Origin: Neelides folsomi
Taxonomy: Eukaryota > Arthropoda > Collembola > Neelipleona > Neelidae
Reading direction: 5' to 3'
DNA length: 56,068 nucleotides
NCBI GenBank assembly: GCA_034687125.1
Contig: JAQGBZ010000388.1
Span: 1-56,068, forward strand
The notes below the pieces were generated by a model. The model saw only the letters and a list, made by a program, of their open reading frames with translations. It did not search any database and was not told the origin of the DNA. A program made the translations under genes and the position numbers. Positions 22,816-36,298 of the stretch are shown in pieces (the stretch's first letter is position 1; the number at the start of each line of letters is the position of its first letter).

Positions 22816-25800
22816 GTTAGACTTTTTATTGGATATTAATTAACCTTCAACTGTAAATTGCTTGAACTTTGCAAAATGTTGGTATAATTAACTTTAAATG
22901 TCAATTGGTGTCATTGTTGTTAGGTTGAATCAAAGGAAAAAATATTTTTTTAATTTTCTTTGAACATTAGCTTTTGCACAACTTTTGCATATTAAGTTTA
23001 TTAATTACATATTTTTGTTCATTTAAGTTTAACTGACGTCACCATTAATAAATTTTTGATGCGTTCACAATAACGTAGTTAGCTCACTTTCAATGTACTT
23101 ATTTAATTTGAATTAAATGTCAATTTATTTCTTTTATGTAACTTTTTTTGAATTCGATTGAATTCAATTTGAGAGTTTTTCAAGAATCGTTTCGCTTCCT
23201 AGAAATTATAAGAAATCATTGAATGAGTTTTTTCACTAAAGTGCAAAGAATTTTTAATTATATTTTAATTATAAAATCCCCATTGATAAAAGCTATGAAT
23301 AGGTAAAAGTAAGAAATGTACAAATGAATTCTAATCATCGATAGATTTAATAACGTCATTAAAGAGGAAAAAGTAAAAATGTCTTCGTGTCCTCGACCTT
23401 GCAATCAGTACAAAATGTAAAAGATAGAATTTTCAGTGGAAACTTTCATTTTGAAACTTTTTCCTTTAATGAATCTCTAACTACTTATATCGCTCTTTTG
23501 CCCTCAAGGAAGAAGGGAGAAGAAAATTATCTCACATGAGAGTGAAATGGTTTTTCTCACCTCGCTTTCGCATGAGAAATTTAGGGGCATTTTAAAATGA
23601 TAAAATTTATAAAAAGACGAAAGTCATTAAAAGTTCTAAGATTTCTTTAACTGCCATTTAAATCACCTTCATTTATTATAATTAATAACTACCATACTTT
23701 TTTTTAGTTAGAATTAGTACTAAATACAGTGACTTACTTATCTTATTTATTTTAAAAAAACTTTAGATATTTTTTCTTTTCAAAAATAAAGTTATCAAGA
23801 AATTTTTAACAGCTGAAATCTTTGAATAACTTAAATAAGTTTGTGAGTGTTTTTTAACAGGAATAAGAAAAATAAATTGATAAATTTAGACTTTAAGGGC
23901 TAAAGTAAGTTGAACTGTTGATAATCTTTTCAGTTTTTGAGAGGAAAAGTTCTCAAATGACTCCCTCGTAGTAGAACCAAAGTGAGAGTGGAATTACGAC
24001 GGGAAATTAAATTATGGCCTTTTCTCCAACTCAATTTCAATTCTCATGAGAACTTTGAAGACTTGAGGAATCTGAGAGACTTCTGGAGAGGACCAGAAGG
24101 AGTGAAAAAGGAAACGACGGAATGAAAGTCCATTTATTTAACCGACACGGTCAAATCGGTCACGATGAGGTCGAGTCAAATGTCTACGTTGGGAAATCAA
24201 ACGGTTTCGGACCTTCAGAGTGCTTTTTTATGGCTTCCATCCATTTTCCCTTTCCGGGAGTCTTTCGGGTCGGGAGTACACACTACCCGCATTTTTGTCC
24301 CGACTTTATTGCAGATAAGAAATGATTCTCATATTTCTTATTTTCCCCGCCACTTCTCTTTCTCTATCTTTCCATTTATTTGATATACCATTGGCCCTTG
24401 CTCTTAATAAATAACGCTCAATTTCGAGTGGCTTTCTCCGATCCGGCCTTTTCCTATGTGCACTCGACCCAGACAATTCGTTTCATCTGTTTGCCTTTCT
24501 TATTTATTCTATTTAATTTCCTTAAATTTAACTTTCTTTATAGAATTGGAAAAAATTTCCAAGAATTTCTCCACCAGTTATTTACAAACGCTCATAAATT
24601 GCATGGATGCATTTTGCAATAAACCATTTAGCAATTTGTAATAAAAGACATAAAGTTAAAAAATAGAGAAATAAACAACATTCAAGGACCGTTTATTGAT
24701 TAATATTGTAAGATAAATATATAGCGATAAGCTTTACAAGAAACGAAATAGTAATTAGAGGGCAAGAGAATAAAATTTGATTAAGAACTTATTTAATCAA
24801 TATTAACTGAATTGATAAACAAGAATTGTAAAGGTTGTAAATAGACTTTCTTGATCATTTACTAGGAAGAATGCAAATGAGCTTATTATTGAATCTTTGA
24901 AAGGGAGGGGAGAAGGCGGGCGGAATTAATTAGCTCCTAAATTTATGCACCAAAGTATAAATGAGATTTACAGGTTTTAATTAAATCTGACAATGTGTGA
25001 GAGCAGGACTTGCAAATATTTACTTGACATGAAGATTACAACAATTTAAGGTTTTACATCAGACATTCATTCTTACCTTACATTTTTATATTTGTCAACT
25101 TCAAAAACATCAAAAATCCTTAACTTGCCCGAGATCCATTAATTCTCATTAAAATTAAATAGACATTATTTATTTTAATTCTTGCTTTAAACTTTAAAAT
25201 AATAGAATATCCAGAAACGAATGTACGAGTACAGAGGGTCATAAGTTACTTTCTTTTTTAAATAAACATTCGTATAAAAAAGAAAGCAACTTAGCACTAC
25301 ACATGGACCTATTTACTTATTTTAGTTTTAATTTACAAGTTAATATTTAATTTATAGAGTCGTTTTAAATATAACGACTCTGATAAATTATACAGATAAT
25401 TATTTATATCAATAATTAAACAATCTTAAAGTTGTGGAGTTAATGAGATTTTGACTTGAGACCACTGTCAGTTTCTCCCTTGCCTTTTTAAATTTAATGA
25501 AGTTGAGATTGAAAAGTTTTAATGTAATCCTTCAACTACTTAGAAATTCAATCCTTACTCAGCTTGTTCTTTTGATCTTAAAGTCTCATCCTCTAAGTTT
25601 ATATGAGAAAGTTAAGAAAAACAACATGTTTAAAAATTGGCAGGTTTCTTCTTACCAATGATTTCTTGAAGATTCGAACCCCCACTTTAAAAGAGTTATA
25701 TTTATTTTCCTATCGAAATTACAGCTGTGAATAATTGAAGTCTTCTCTCCTGGTTGGGCATTCAGTCCACATTCTCCCCATACTCCTATTGACTATCCAT

Positions 25801-28800
25801 TAACTTTTATCGTCCACTTTGAGAATTAAAGCGTCATTTGGAGTCGGGAGGGTCAATGGGAATCTCATCACTTCAACTTAACACTCACCACCTTTGGTCG
25901 GATTCTCTTTGATGGGTTCGATTCCTTTAATCCCTTTAATGCGATCAATCTTCACACTCTTCTTACACTCAAATGCCTTCTACTTCAACTCTATTTAACT
26001 CTAAATTAATTAATCCAACACCCCAACCTTAAATTTATTTTTTGTTTAATTTAAATGTGGTCAAGTTAAACTTATTTTATAAATAAACCCTGAATATGAT
26101 AATTTAATTTCGTGTTCAATTTATATTATTTTTCGGCCTAATATTTATATATTCTTATATTTATCAACTTGTCAAATTTTATAATTAATGTTTTTGTGTA
26201 ATTTGTGTTTAATGTTAGAGAAAATGTTTTGTGTTTATTTGATTTTTAAATGATTATAAATTGAGTGTTTTTGAAAGGTTATTCCGGGAGAGTTTGTAAG
26301 GTCGACTGTAAGAGTGTGTGTCTTTCGTGATACTGAACGGGTTGCAAGGCTGATGATGGTTTGCTGCCTGTAAATACACGGGAAAGGATTTGGTCCGAAA
26401 TTCCCTCCGCATGTACATTCGAGTTGGTCTGTCTGTGTGGAGAGCTCTTGAAGCTTCGCCCCGAATTCTCTCAACTCACCGATGGTTTGCTGAACCTGTT
26501 TTCAACGGTCGTGGTGAAAAGTGTAATGGGTCCATAAGCCATTAGCATTACGGCAGGAGACCAATTTGAATACGCGTCTTTCCACAGTTTCATGTTTTCA
26601 TCTCTTTCCACATTAGAAAATATTTATTATATGGCCTTTTTCTTAACCTCGACATTCTCTCGGATTCATTTTTTAAAAATAATATGACGTGGGATGCAAT
26701 GTATAATGGAGATTATATTATTTATTTTAATAAGCTTCATAGATCTAATAACTACTTCGCAGCGGGAAGTTTTTACTCGCTTTTTTAACAGTGAAATTGG
26801 GGATTTTTCTAAGGATTGAAATTCTATTCTTATATTCAAAATCCCATTTTTAAAGCCCTTTCGCATAAAGCGCGACTTAAGCCGGAAAGATCCTATGTTC
26901 TTTTAATAAGAAAAATTCATTTTTTTTAGTATTCAGCAATTTAATCGAGAAGAAATTTTAGATATTGGCTTAAACATTTATAAAAAGTAATTATTTTAAA
27001 CAAAGTTTATAATGTTATGATCTTTTAGGCACGTTCATTTATCATATTCACTTTCATATATTTACATTGGTATTGGTATTGGTACATAATTTCAAAATAT
27101 TCTTTGCATAGGGGTTAGATGCTTTTTAACTTAAAAGCGTATATTTTCCGGTTTATTCCTAGAAAATTCAGAATATTGAGATATATGAATATGAAAATAG
27201 GAAGAGCTTTCAAGTTGAAGTCCACGGGTTATCTTTAAAGGTGAAGCCAAAGAGCCGTTGGATTTTATAAACACCGAAAAGGTAATAACTGATAAGATTC
27301 AACCCTGAACGTGTTATTAAGGGTCAATGTGTGAATAAGCCAATAAGCCATAACCAAATAGGAACGACGTTCTCCATAATGTCATATATTTTCCTATTTT
27401 ATAATTTTATACATAAAGATATACCATATATTTAAGATATTTAACGTTATTATCAACTGAATAGCAATATAAAAATATATGGAAAACTGAGAGTGAGAGT
27501 TGAGGCGAGATACGAAGAAAAATTCCAAGTGACGTTTATTATTCCGTTCCGAGGTTTTGAATGTTAAATGTCTTTAAGGACATTTTTCCCTGGTGGCGTT
27601 TTGGTTATAGTTATAGGTTCAAGTGTTGAAAGTGTTGAATGGATGTTCGCCGCTCTCAGTCCGCACTTTGGGCGGAATGAAGGCAACTTGTCAGTTTTTA
27701 TTGCGGGCCTCGAATCCACTTTCTACACAATCCCATCCATTCATCTTCCCTCACTCCTTACAGATTTTCATGCCAATAGGTTTTCCAGGTCTTTTCGATC
27801 CGGACGGAGCTCAAGAGCAGGAAACGAAGAGCTGTAGGCAAATTTCCGTCCTAGATCCCTTTTTCTTCATTTTCTTACCCATTAAATGGACACATTTAGA
27901 GGGAATGTCAAAAGACTTGTCTGATTTCTCATTCAAAAGAGATCATCAATCAATTGCCTTTTGAATGTTTTGGACAGAGATTTTAATTTATGCATTATTT
28001 TCGTCAGTATGAAAGTTGAATGGGATAATTAGTGGATTGTAAACAAAGGGTTTTCTTTGTTTCACATTAAATATTTCCAACAGATTTATTAAAAATTATC
28101 ACAAAAGTTTTTTAGTCATTATTATTTATACGGGTGTTCCCAATATTTTGTAATTTAAAGCAATAAATATTTCTGTTGTCAATTTTTCAACGGTATGGCA
28201 TGATCAATGGTATGATCGTATATGTATTTGTGATTAATACATAAATAAAATAAATATGTTGATGTTATATATCATATTGTGTATAAAGCTTAAAGAACTT
28301 AAAGAATGACGTCTCTCTTTATTCTATATTATGACTGCGAGTATGATTAATTAGAAAATAGAAGCTAGTAAAATCTAAGGGATGAATGAGGGAGAGATTA
28401 TTTAGGGCAAAAGAGAAATGAAGTGCCAAGTGCCGTTCAATTCCCCATTTTCCCCCCGCTTTTAGGGAATTAGAGAATGAGGGAAAGTGTGTGGGAGCAA
28501 TTAGAGAAATGACTTCGGCTCACAAGATACAAATTTTCACAATCTTGTTTTATCTTACACCATCCGATACAAATTCCCGAAATTCCCATTACAAAGTGAA
28601 CATCCTAATTTGGAACAAATTAACCTTTTAACAACACGTTTAATTAACTACACATATAAACTTTCACATTTAATCCTGCAATTCGAAGATCGAGTCTTAA
28701 TTAAAAATCGCAATTTTCAAATCTATTTAAGCTATAATAATGATAATCGATCATTATTTTCTGATAGTCGGTTTTTATTAAAAGCTTAAGCCTTCCAGAT

Positions 28801-31800
28801 GCACCAATTGACGTCAATTGAGTCACAACAAATAAGAGAACTTGGCCATTTAATTACCGTTGAATCATTTCCTAACACGCACCACCTCATAAATAAATCA
28901 TGTCTAGGTGATTTGATCCGATTCCCCTCTTGGGTTAAATAACAAATAAAGGTTAAATAACAAATATGGAATAATAGCTTCGTAATATTATTAGCGTAAT
29001 AGGCAATGGGGCATGTTCTTACTTCGTCCCAATATGGTCTCAATTTCCTCCTCATACAAAACAAATAACAAGTGAACTTCCTTTCCAATTCCAAGAGAAA
29101 AATATTTTTCCAGTTCGCTTCCTCTTCCAAATTGACTTTCTTTGGGAATTCTTCTTCCACTTCTCTCTAAGGAATTTGATATTTTCTCCTATTATCATTT
29201 CTTAGTCAATAATCATCTCGTTTTCTTCTTCTCACAACTTTCCCACCAACTCATTCCAACTTTTCCTTTTCTTATTTCACAAATTTCCCAACTTCCCAAC
29301 GTATCAGCAGAGCAGGAGTCTACGATATATATATGACTATTAAGGAATAAATTTAATGTCAAGTTGTGTGTGTGCGAGATGTGTAACGTGTGTTAACTCC
29401 GATTTTTCTACGATTCTTCTGCTTGTTTATCCATTTAGGGTCGAAATTATTCCCTATTCGCCAAATTGTTATTTTCTAGGAACGCGAATTGTATTAAACC
29501 CTTATGTTTCATATCTATATGTTTGTTTGTATACAATATTATTCTTGTAACATGTGTGAGTGTCAACTGGAAAATTCTCACAATTATACTGAACTGAATA
29601 TAAATACTATATAAATATAGGGTATTATTTTATGTATTGCATCTTGCATCTTTTATATATTCTCGGTATTATAAATATTGTACTATGTTACATAAATTGT
29701 TAACACAGAGAGAAACGGAAAGTAAAAACGATTATGGTTATTATCCTACTACACTTTGTTATATATATATTTTTTAATATTAGCTTTATTTGTAATGAAT
29801 GGGATATGGGATTTACTTTCATACTTGTATATGGTACATTACGTTCTTGTGGGTATCGGGAAGATATTGTTATATTATATTACCTATTATTGTTATAAAT
29901 TCATATCTAATGTAATGTATTTATCTCATAGTTAGAATTATTGTCAGGTAATAAATATAAAACATATAAAATGTAAATATATAACATAAAGAATAAGATA
30001 TAAAAGCTTCAATTTTCGATTATGCGTTTAATTTTCACTCCATATGGAGTTTTCTCACACGAGAGAAAGTTTGTAATCCCTGAGCTGTTTGAATCTTTAA
30101 GATCAAAGTTGCATGCCCAATTTCAAATGTTAATCCCAAATGTTAATCCCAAGTGTTAACCTTCCATTACCCACACACGATCATTTGACCTGATGAAACT
30201 ATGTGGGGAAGAATTGGCAATTACCTCCGCTGCACGAACCTCTCTATCTCTATTAGCTTATGCTGTTTAATGCAACGATTAATTCGAGGAGAAATTGTGC
30301 CACAGCTAGGAAATTCACATGTCACATGTCCATATAGGATTATGTAATAAGTAATATTATCAGCCTATTCTAATTTGTATATTATACAGGTATACTTTCA
30401 ATGATGGTTTATTATGATGGGCACGTGGAATTAATGGTGTAGAATTAGGATTTCCTTTTTAGAACTATTTAATTAAGGTTTTAAAATTTAATAGAAAAGT
30501 TACTTTTACACGAAGGAGAAAGCAAAGGAAGCCTGTTGAACTTTTTTTATTTCAATCCCAATCTTTGCATGATTTATACAAATTAAAAATAAATCGAATT
30601 CTTTTGCGCATTTTCATTTTTTGGATTTATGAATATTGTATCCAATTTTTTGAAACTTCATATTATCATATTCTTATCTTAAAAAGCAATTGTGGGTAAT
30701 AATAAATAACAAAAATGATATTAACTGCAAATTGAACATAACATACACTCGTATTTGAAAATCGAAGCCTTGTTATGTTATGCCAATGACAAATGAAGTT
30801 ACATTGGCAAAAAAGAGAATGACACAAATTGTTGCAATTTGGTTCTAATATTCATTTGAAAAATCAAAATACGTAACTACATAAGGTATATATGTATTTT
30901 ATGTATGTATATAGTATTTTATTATAATGTTATCTTTGATCGACTAATTTATTTAAAATTCCGATTTAAACTTGTTTCAGAAAATATTTATACTAAATAG
31001 AACCAAGATTTTGGTTTACATTTTTAATGTTGTCATTTTATATATTTTAGTTAGACATCTGAACAGAAAAATCTAATCGATCTTAATAAGAAGGAGAGAG
31101 AAGAATAAAAATATGAAGGCTTAAGACGCTTTGGAAGGGTCTTTCATCTTTGCCATGAATAACTGATTTTTGGATTTCTTATTGAATTGAAAGTGGATTT
31201 GGAAGAGGAAGTTCATTCAGTTCAATTCAATATTTGAAGAAAGAGGTGAATAAGTTGGGCCATTTTTCCCATTTCCTCCCTCATGTGACCTTTTTATTGG
31301 CAAAGTCAGTAATAATATTTCACTTCTCGCCCATTTCCTTTCACAACTTTAGAAATCCCTCTCAAATCAAATATCAAATAATTTTTTAAAAAGAAAGATC
31401 CTTCCGACCTGAAAGCATAATGACTGGATTCAACCTTGTATTTGCTATTAAAAGCTTTGAAGATCTCCCATTGCACAGCATCCCATGATGTACTATACAT
31501 TATACTTATTTACATGTTTTATATTTAAAAATATAATTTAATAAAATATGTAAAATATCATTTAACGTGAATTATTGGAATTCAAAAAGAAAGATTTTAA
31601 AACCACAATATTTTTAGAAACTTATATAAATTCAAATTCTTGGATTCATATGTAAGAATGTATGATTTTTAAAGTCTGTTTTACAATAATGAATAAAATA
31701 TCAAGTCATATTTTGTTATGCAAAGAAATGATATAAAACTCTAAAAATGATATAAAACTTGAAATATAAGTATAAATCCGTTTCGCTGAATGGTTGAATC

Positions 31801-34800
31801 TTGTATGTGGAAAAGTGGAAATCTGAGGGAGAGAGAAACTCAAGATTTGAAAGTTTCAGTCTGTGTCTCTCCACACTCTCAGACATTTTTTTATTTATAC
31901 AATTGAGAGCGGATGTTTGAACTAGTCGAGAAAAATATGACTGAATTTTCATTTCTCATCGATTTCAACACCCACTCTGGAAGTTTGAGCGAAACCGACG
32001 ATAATCTTCGAAATGGAATAGGAAATTGAGAAATGACTAAGGGAGCGGCCAAGGCATCTTAAAAAGGCTGGAAAAGAGACGCGGTGTGAAAATGAGATGT
32101 TTGCAATCCTTCGAGAGATTTGAAAGAAAACATGAAGGATGGAAGGAGCTGTGAGTGAGGAATTGTTCCAAAGAAAAACATTCGGGCTCGTGACATTTCC
32201 CCATTTATCCGAATCCGACAAACTTCATATACATTTAATATGTAGTTATACTATATCCAAAAAGTTCATCAACTCCACGGAATAAACCGTGGAACCAACA
32301 CATAATAATATAACCTCTGTACACATATGGTATGGATATGGAGTAAACTAAATATGTGAATAATAATTGTTTCCCGGAATTAGGCTTTTGAAACTCTTGT
32401 TTTTTTAAAACCCATCTATTAAAATGATTTCCAAATTGCACATTCTAACACAAATGAGTGTAATTCCATAAAGGACATTCACACCAAAAGCAAATCAATA
32501 TGAAATAAAGCTATCAAATTAATGTTTTATTTACCAAATTACCATAAAATTGGTCACAAATTATTGAAAGTAATAAAAATCATCTTGATAAAGTAAGGGT
32601 CAATTTTGGAACTAATGTCTAAACTTAATGTATGTTATTATACCTAAGTATCTTATAAATGGTACAATATAAGTATAGTAAATATTTCAATCTTAAGCAA
32701 GTCTAAATAAATGGAGAAAGTGAATTAAGAAAGTGAGGGAAAATAACTTTGAGTTATTAATTCAAGATATTTTTTATCTAAAAAAGATGAGAATATTATA
32801 GATAAGAGAGATTTCTCTCCCAAATGTATGTCAAAGCGACAAGGGCGCGGAGGAGAAAAATCTACTCACTATTGGGACCGTGTGGGTGTTGGTTGGAAGT
32901 ATTTAAACTAATGTCCAGTTTTATCATTCTTATTTCCTCATATTTCAAAGGACCAAGGAGGGTAGCGGACAGAAGGGCAAAGTTCCTTTTTTATTTCCTG
33001 TCATTTGACCAGTCGTCTTTTGTTTTACACACACATGGTAGGAAATAAATCAAGGCTCGGAATTTATTTCTCCGCTTTTTCTCTCTTACCATTTTTATAT
33101 CTCAAATGAAGAGCGTGAAGGAAGTGAAGGGGCTAATAGGAATTGGGGAAGTAAAATTGTTTATAGCCAACTTAATGAATTGATTAAACCATCCGGAGAC
33201 TTCTCATCCCATATAAAATTTATATGGTCGAGAAAGTCTTCTTTGATCAACTTGGGTTGAAATGTTGAGAGAATTCGCTAAAGAAAATAAAATTCAAAGG
33301 AACGATGTACACATTAAAAGTATTATAAATCAGCCCAAAGAACAATGGAACTTTTTCCATTAAACTTAAAAGACGATTTTTCAAATCCCATTTCCAAAGA
33401 ATACTTAGGAACTCAATTTCATATGATAAACTATCTCCTACTATAGCCTATAATAGTAATAAAGCCTTTACCCTGTTTTTAAACAATGCAAGTATTTGTT
33501 TTTTAATATAACCAATCTTTTACTTAATCTGATAATCTGTATTCATACAACATTAAATACAATATATGCTATATGTTAATTGATCTATTGTCTTAGAGTC
33601 TGCATAGTCTGCATAGCGTCTGCATTAATGTCTTAGAGTCTGCATAGTACGGTATATGTATATTAGATCCCGTCTCATACATACTTACCTATGCTTTAAT
33701 ATTATCTACTTATAAGTAGTAGTTATGTATGGTATTTACATTAATATTTATACTTTATATGGTATACAGGTACTTTTACATATTCTGTATCCTGCTATGA
33801 ATATGGGAATATTTGAATGTTTATAAAAGAAATTAATATAATTTTGCTAAAACTTTTGTTGTCCCAACTTTCCCATTTGTTTTCTCCTGGTTGTGAAAGG
33901 TTAAGAAGAAGTTGCGAAGTGAATTCTGCGTTGAGAGTAAATCAGAAATCTGCCACAATCCGGTCGTTTATTCCCGTCAGGGGTTGAAAATTCAACAGTG
34001 TTCATAGCTTTCAATTTTCTTCAAAAGGACTAAACAGCTTTTGAAAAGGAAAGTTTTCCAATCAATTGAATTTTAATTGCTTGGTACAAACGAACGCCTT
34101 GAACGTGTCGCTTTAAGTTCATTGCATCGTCGTGTCGTGAAAGGCTCTTTAAGGGGTTTCAAACAAGGCCTTAATTAATTTTCTTAATCCCAGAGTTAAG
34201 GGCAAGTTTAAGTGTCATTAATTTTCATTAATTGAACTTCATATTAGTTCATACATGAGATTAATTTAAGGCAAGTTTAACATACTTTAGAAGATATGAA
34301 TAATACTAATACGTATACAATAGTAGTATAAATATACATACCCACTTAATATAAAATATCTCTTTAGACTCTATACTGACATACCTATTTGCAAGTTTAT
34401 CTCTAAAATGTTTAGTTTTCTTTTAAAGACGACGGCGTTTAATGAAGTTTACAAGAAGGAATAAAGTAATGAGTTTCTAATAAATCAAATTATTTTCTAA
34501 TCTAAAGACAAAGTTGGAAACGAGAGAATTCTTTGAAGGTTGACTAAAATTGAAAGTGACAAATGGTGAAAGAACTCAATGATTGAGAAACGAGATGAAT
34601 AGTCGTAAACAACACATGAGTTCTCCGAATCTTTTCACAATTTTTAAAGCTCGCTCTCAAAGACAAAATGAAAATGGAACTTCGTAGTCTTTTTTTCAAG
34701 AACCTGATTTGCAGTAAAAGTTTTAGCTCATTGGGTCTCAAAACTATCAAAGTCAGTCAAATGAAGGGAAAATGGGAAAAACCATCAAGATCTTTTTGTT

Positions 34801-35411
34801 ATTATTAGTATACCAAAAAAGGAATAGGTATACAAATATTTTTAATCTTCACTTTTATAATATAACAAAAATTTAGGCGTCTGCAAAAAAATAAATGAAT
34901 AAATCATAAGATCTAACAATACCAATAAATATTGGAAATGGACAACGGGTAATAGGGATTTAATGCGTGACACATGTAAGGGCTAGGGCGACAATGGTCG
35001 GGAAGGAGAATTGAATTGGACTCTTCCTCATTTGGAATTCCCATCATTTCAAACACAATTTTCCGCCCAGTGAATTCTTCATTCATTGAGAATTTCCTTA
35101 GGATGAGATTAAGCTCTCAAAAAGTCCATTGGAGATTTCCGAAGGAATTCTTTGAACTTCAAAGCCCTTGGTTTTATACAACGACATTTTAATGGCATAT
35201 TGACTTCAACAGCATTTCCAAACAACTACTTCGCATATTCTCTGATACCTAGAAAACTATGGCATCATTTCAACTTTACAACCTTTTAAGGATGATAACT
35301 ATTCTGATAAATCTTTAAGTATTAAAGTTTTATTTCGTTTATTTATCATTGTTTTCTTTTTCTTAAATGTAAATAATTAGTCATAAAATAATAATGATAA
35401 ATAATTATGTA
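22816..35411. other. Long region without a recognisable gene
   Basis: About 12.6 kb upstream of receptor gene 1. Reading frames are short and mutually inconsistent. Some GC-richer patches (24120-24330, 26280-26590, 27540-27850) might be 5' untranslated exons or enhancers, but they show no domain. A 40-bp tandem duplication lies at 33590-33648, and a 15-bp duplication lies near 28931-28965. It probably includes the promoter and non-coding 5' exons of the receptor. Confidence 0.5.
33590..33648. repeat. Short tandem duplication
   Basis: A 19-base string (GTCTTAGAGTCTGCATAGT) occurs at 33590 and again 40 bases on at 33630. The bases between contain two more CTGCAT copies. A small local duplication with no visible function. 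Confidence 0.8.
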
Positions 35412-35792
35412 TAGTTCAATCCGTTTGGAGGTTAACATTGGAGAAATGAAATTGAGTTAGTAACTTTGGATAATTCTCAAATAAACAAAAAAATTCATTT
35501 TTAAAAATGAAATATAATGAAATTCAAATATTTTCAACTTTTGCTAACATGGCAGGAAGCGAATTCTATTTAACGAATCATTCAAACGGGTCAAAACATT
35601 CCAATTCCAACATTCGACCACAGTCGAGATGGATAAGAGCAACTATCATTTCAGTGTTTGTCTCAAAATGGTGCTCAGTTTGAGCAATTCGCTAATTTGA
35701 TTTTTAAAATAACAAAGTTTTTGTTTGCTATTATCCAAAGTTACTAACTCAATTTCATTTCTCCAATGTCAAGCTCCAAACGGATTGAACTG
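35412..35792. mobile_element. 381-bp mariner-type MITE with 64-bp terminal inverted repeats
   Basis: The left end (AGTTCAATCCGTTTGGAG...) and the reverse complement of the right end match over about 64 bases with three mismatches, including a fully identical inner block of more than 30 bases. TA flanks both sides (35410-35411 and 35793-35794), the usual target of Tc1/mariner elements. No coding capacity. The close match of the arms suggests a fairly recent insertion. Confidence 0.88.
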
Positions 35793-36298
35793 TATAGTAC
35801 TCTTATGTCTAGTTGGCAATTTTAAATTTTTATTCAATAAAGATCTGTACAAAAATTTTTTTGTGATTTAAACACACTATTTAAGTTCATAAACCAAACA
35901 ATGTAACACTTAAAATTAAAGATACATTTAGGTATAATACATGTTTTCATATTATAGAAAACATTATGAAAAGTACTTATTATGTACTCTACATAAAATT
36001 AACTTCCGTATAAAAAGATAGTACACGATACACGACTAATACAACTTAATAAATTATGTAAACAAATACAATTTTTATTAACTTAAATTAAATAAACATT
36101 TTCATCCAAAACAATTAAACAATTAAACTCTTCAAAAGAGAAAACAAGATTTAAATTACAAAATTAATTAAGAATTAAAATGGTTTAGTGTAGTTCCAAA
36201 GAGTAATCCAAATAAAAGATTAATATTTGGAATAAGAATTCATAAGAATTTTATGTAAATTAATATTTGAATAATTAAATATTATTCATGTGTATAAC

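Noticed and set aside
24122..24383. Overlapping plus-strand frames of 67 and 72 residues
   Set aside because: No recognisable domain or splice sites; read as chance frames in a GC-richer patch.
25668..25690. GATTCGAACCCCC, resembling a minus-strand tRNA T-arm
   Set aside because: The five bases on either side of the loop do not pair and no cloverleaf could be drawn.
25910..25930. GGTTCGATTCC, resembling a tRNA B box
   Set aside because: The flanking bases do not pair into a T-arm and no A box or acceptor stem is present.
26466..26600. Possible minus-strand exon (frame with AVMLMAYGPITLFTTTVENR and a GTGAGT donor)
   Set aside because: It loosely recalls a receptor TM2, but the TM2 Asp is absent, no convincing acceptor was found, and no partner exon could be joined.
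27568..27964. Two overlapping plus-strand frames of 89 and 113 residues in a GC-richer patch
   Set aside because: No domain, no splice partners and no start context better than chance; the overlap suggests neither is coding.
28786..29160. Minus-strand frame of 124 residues
   Set aside because: Composition is not protein-like, no family recognised, and it stands isolated in a non-coding region.
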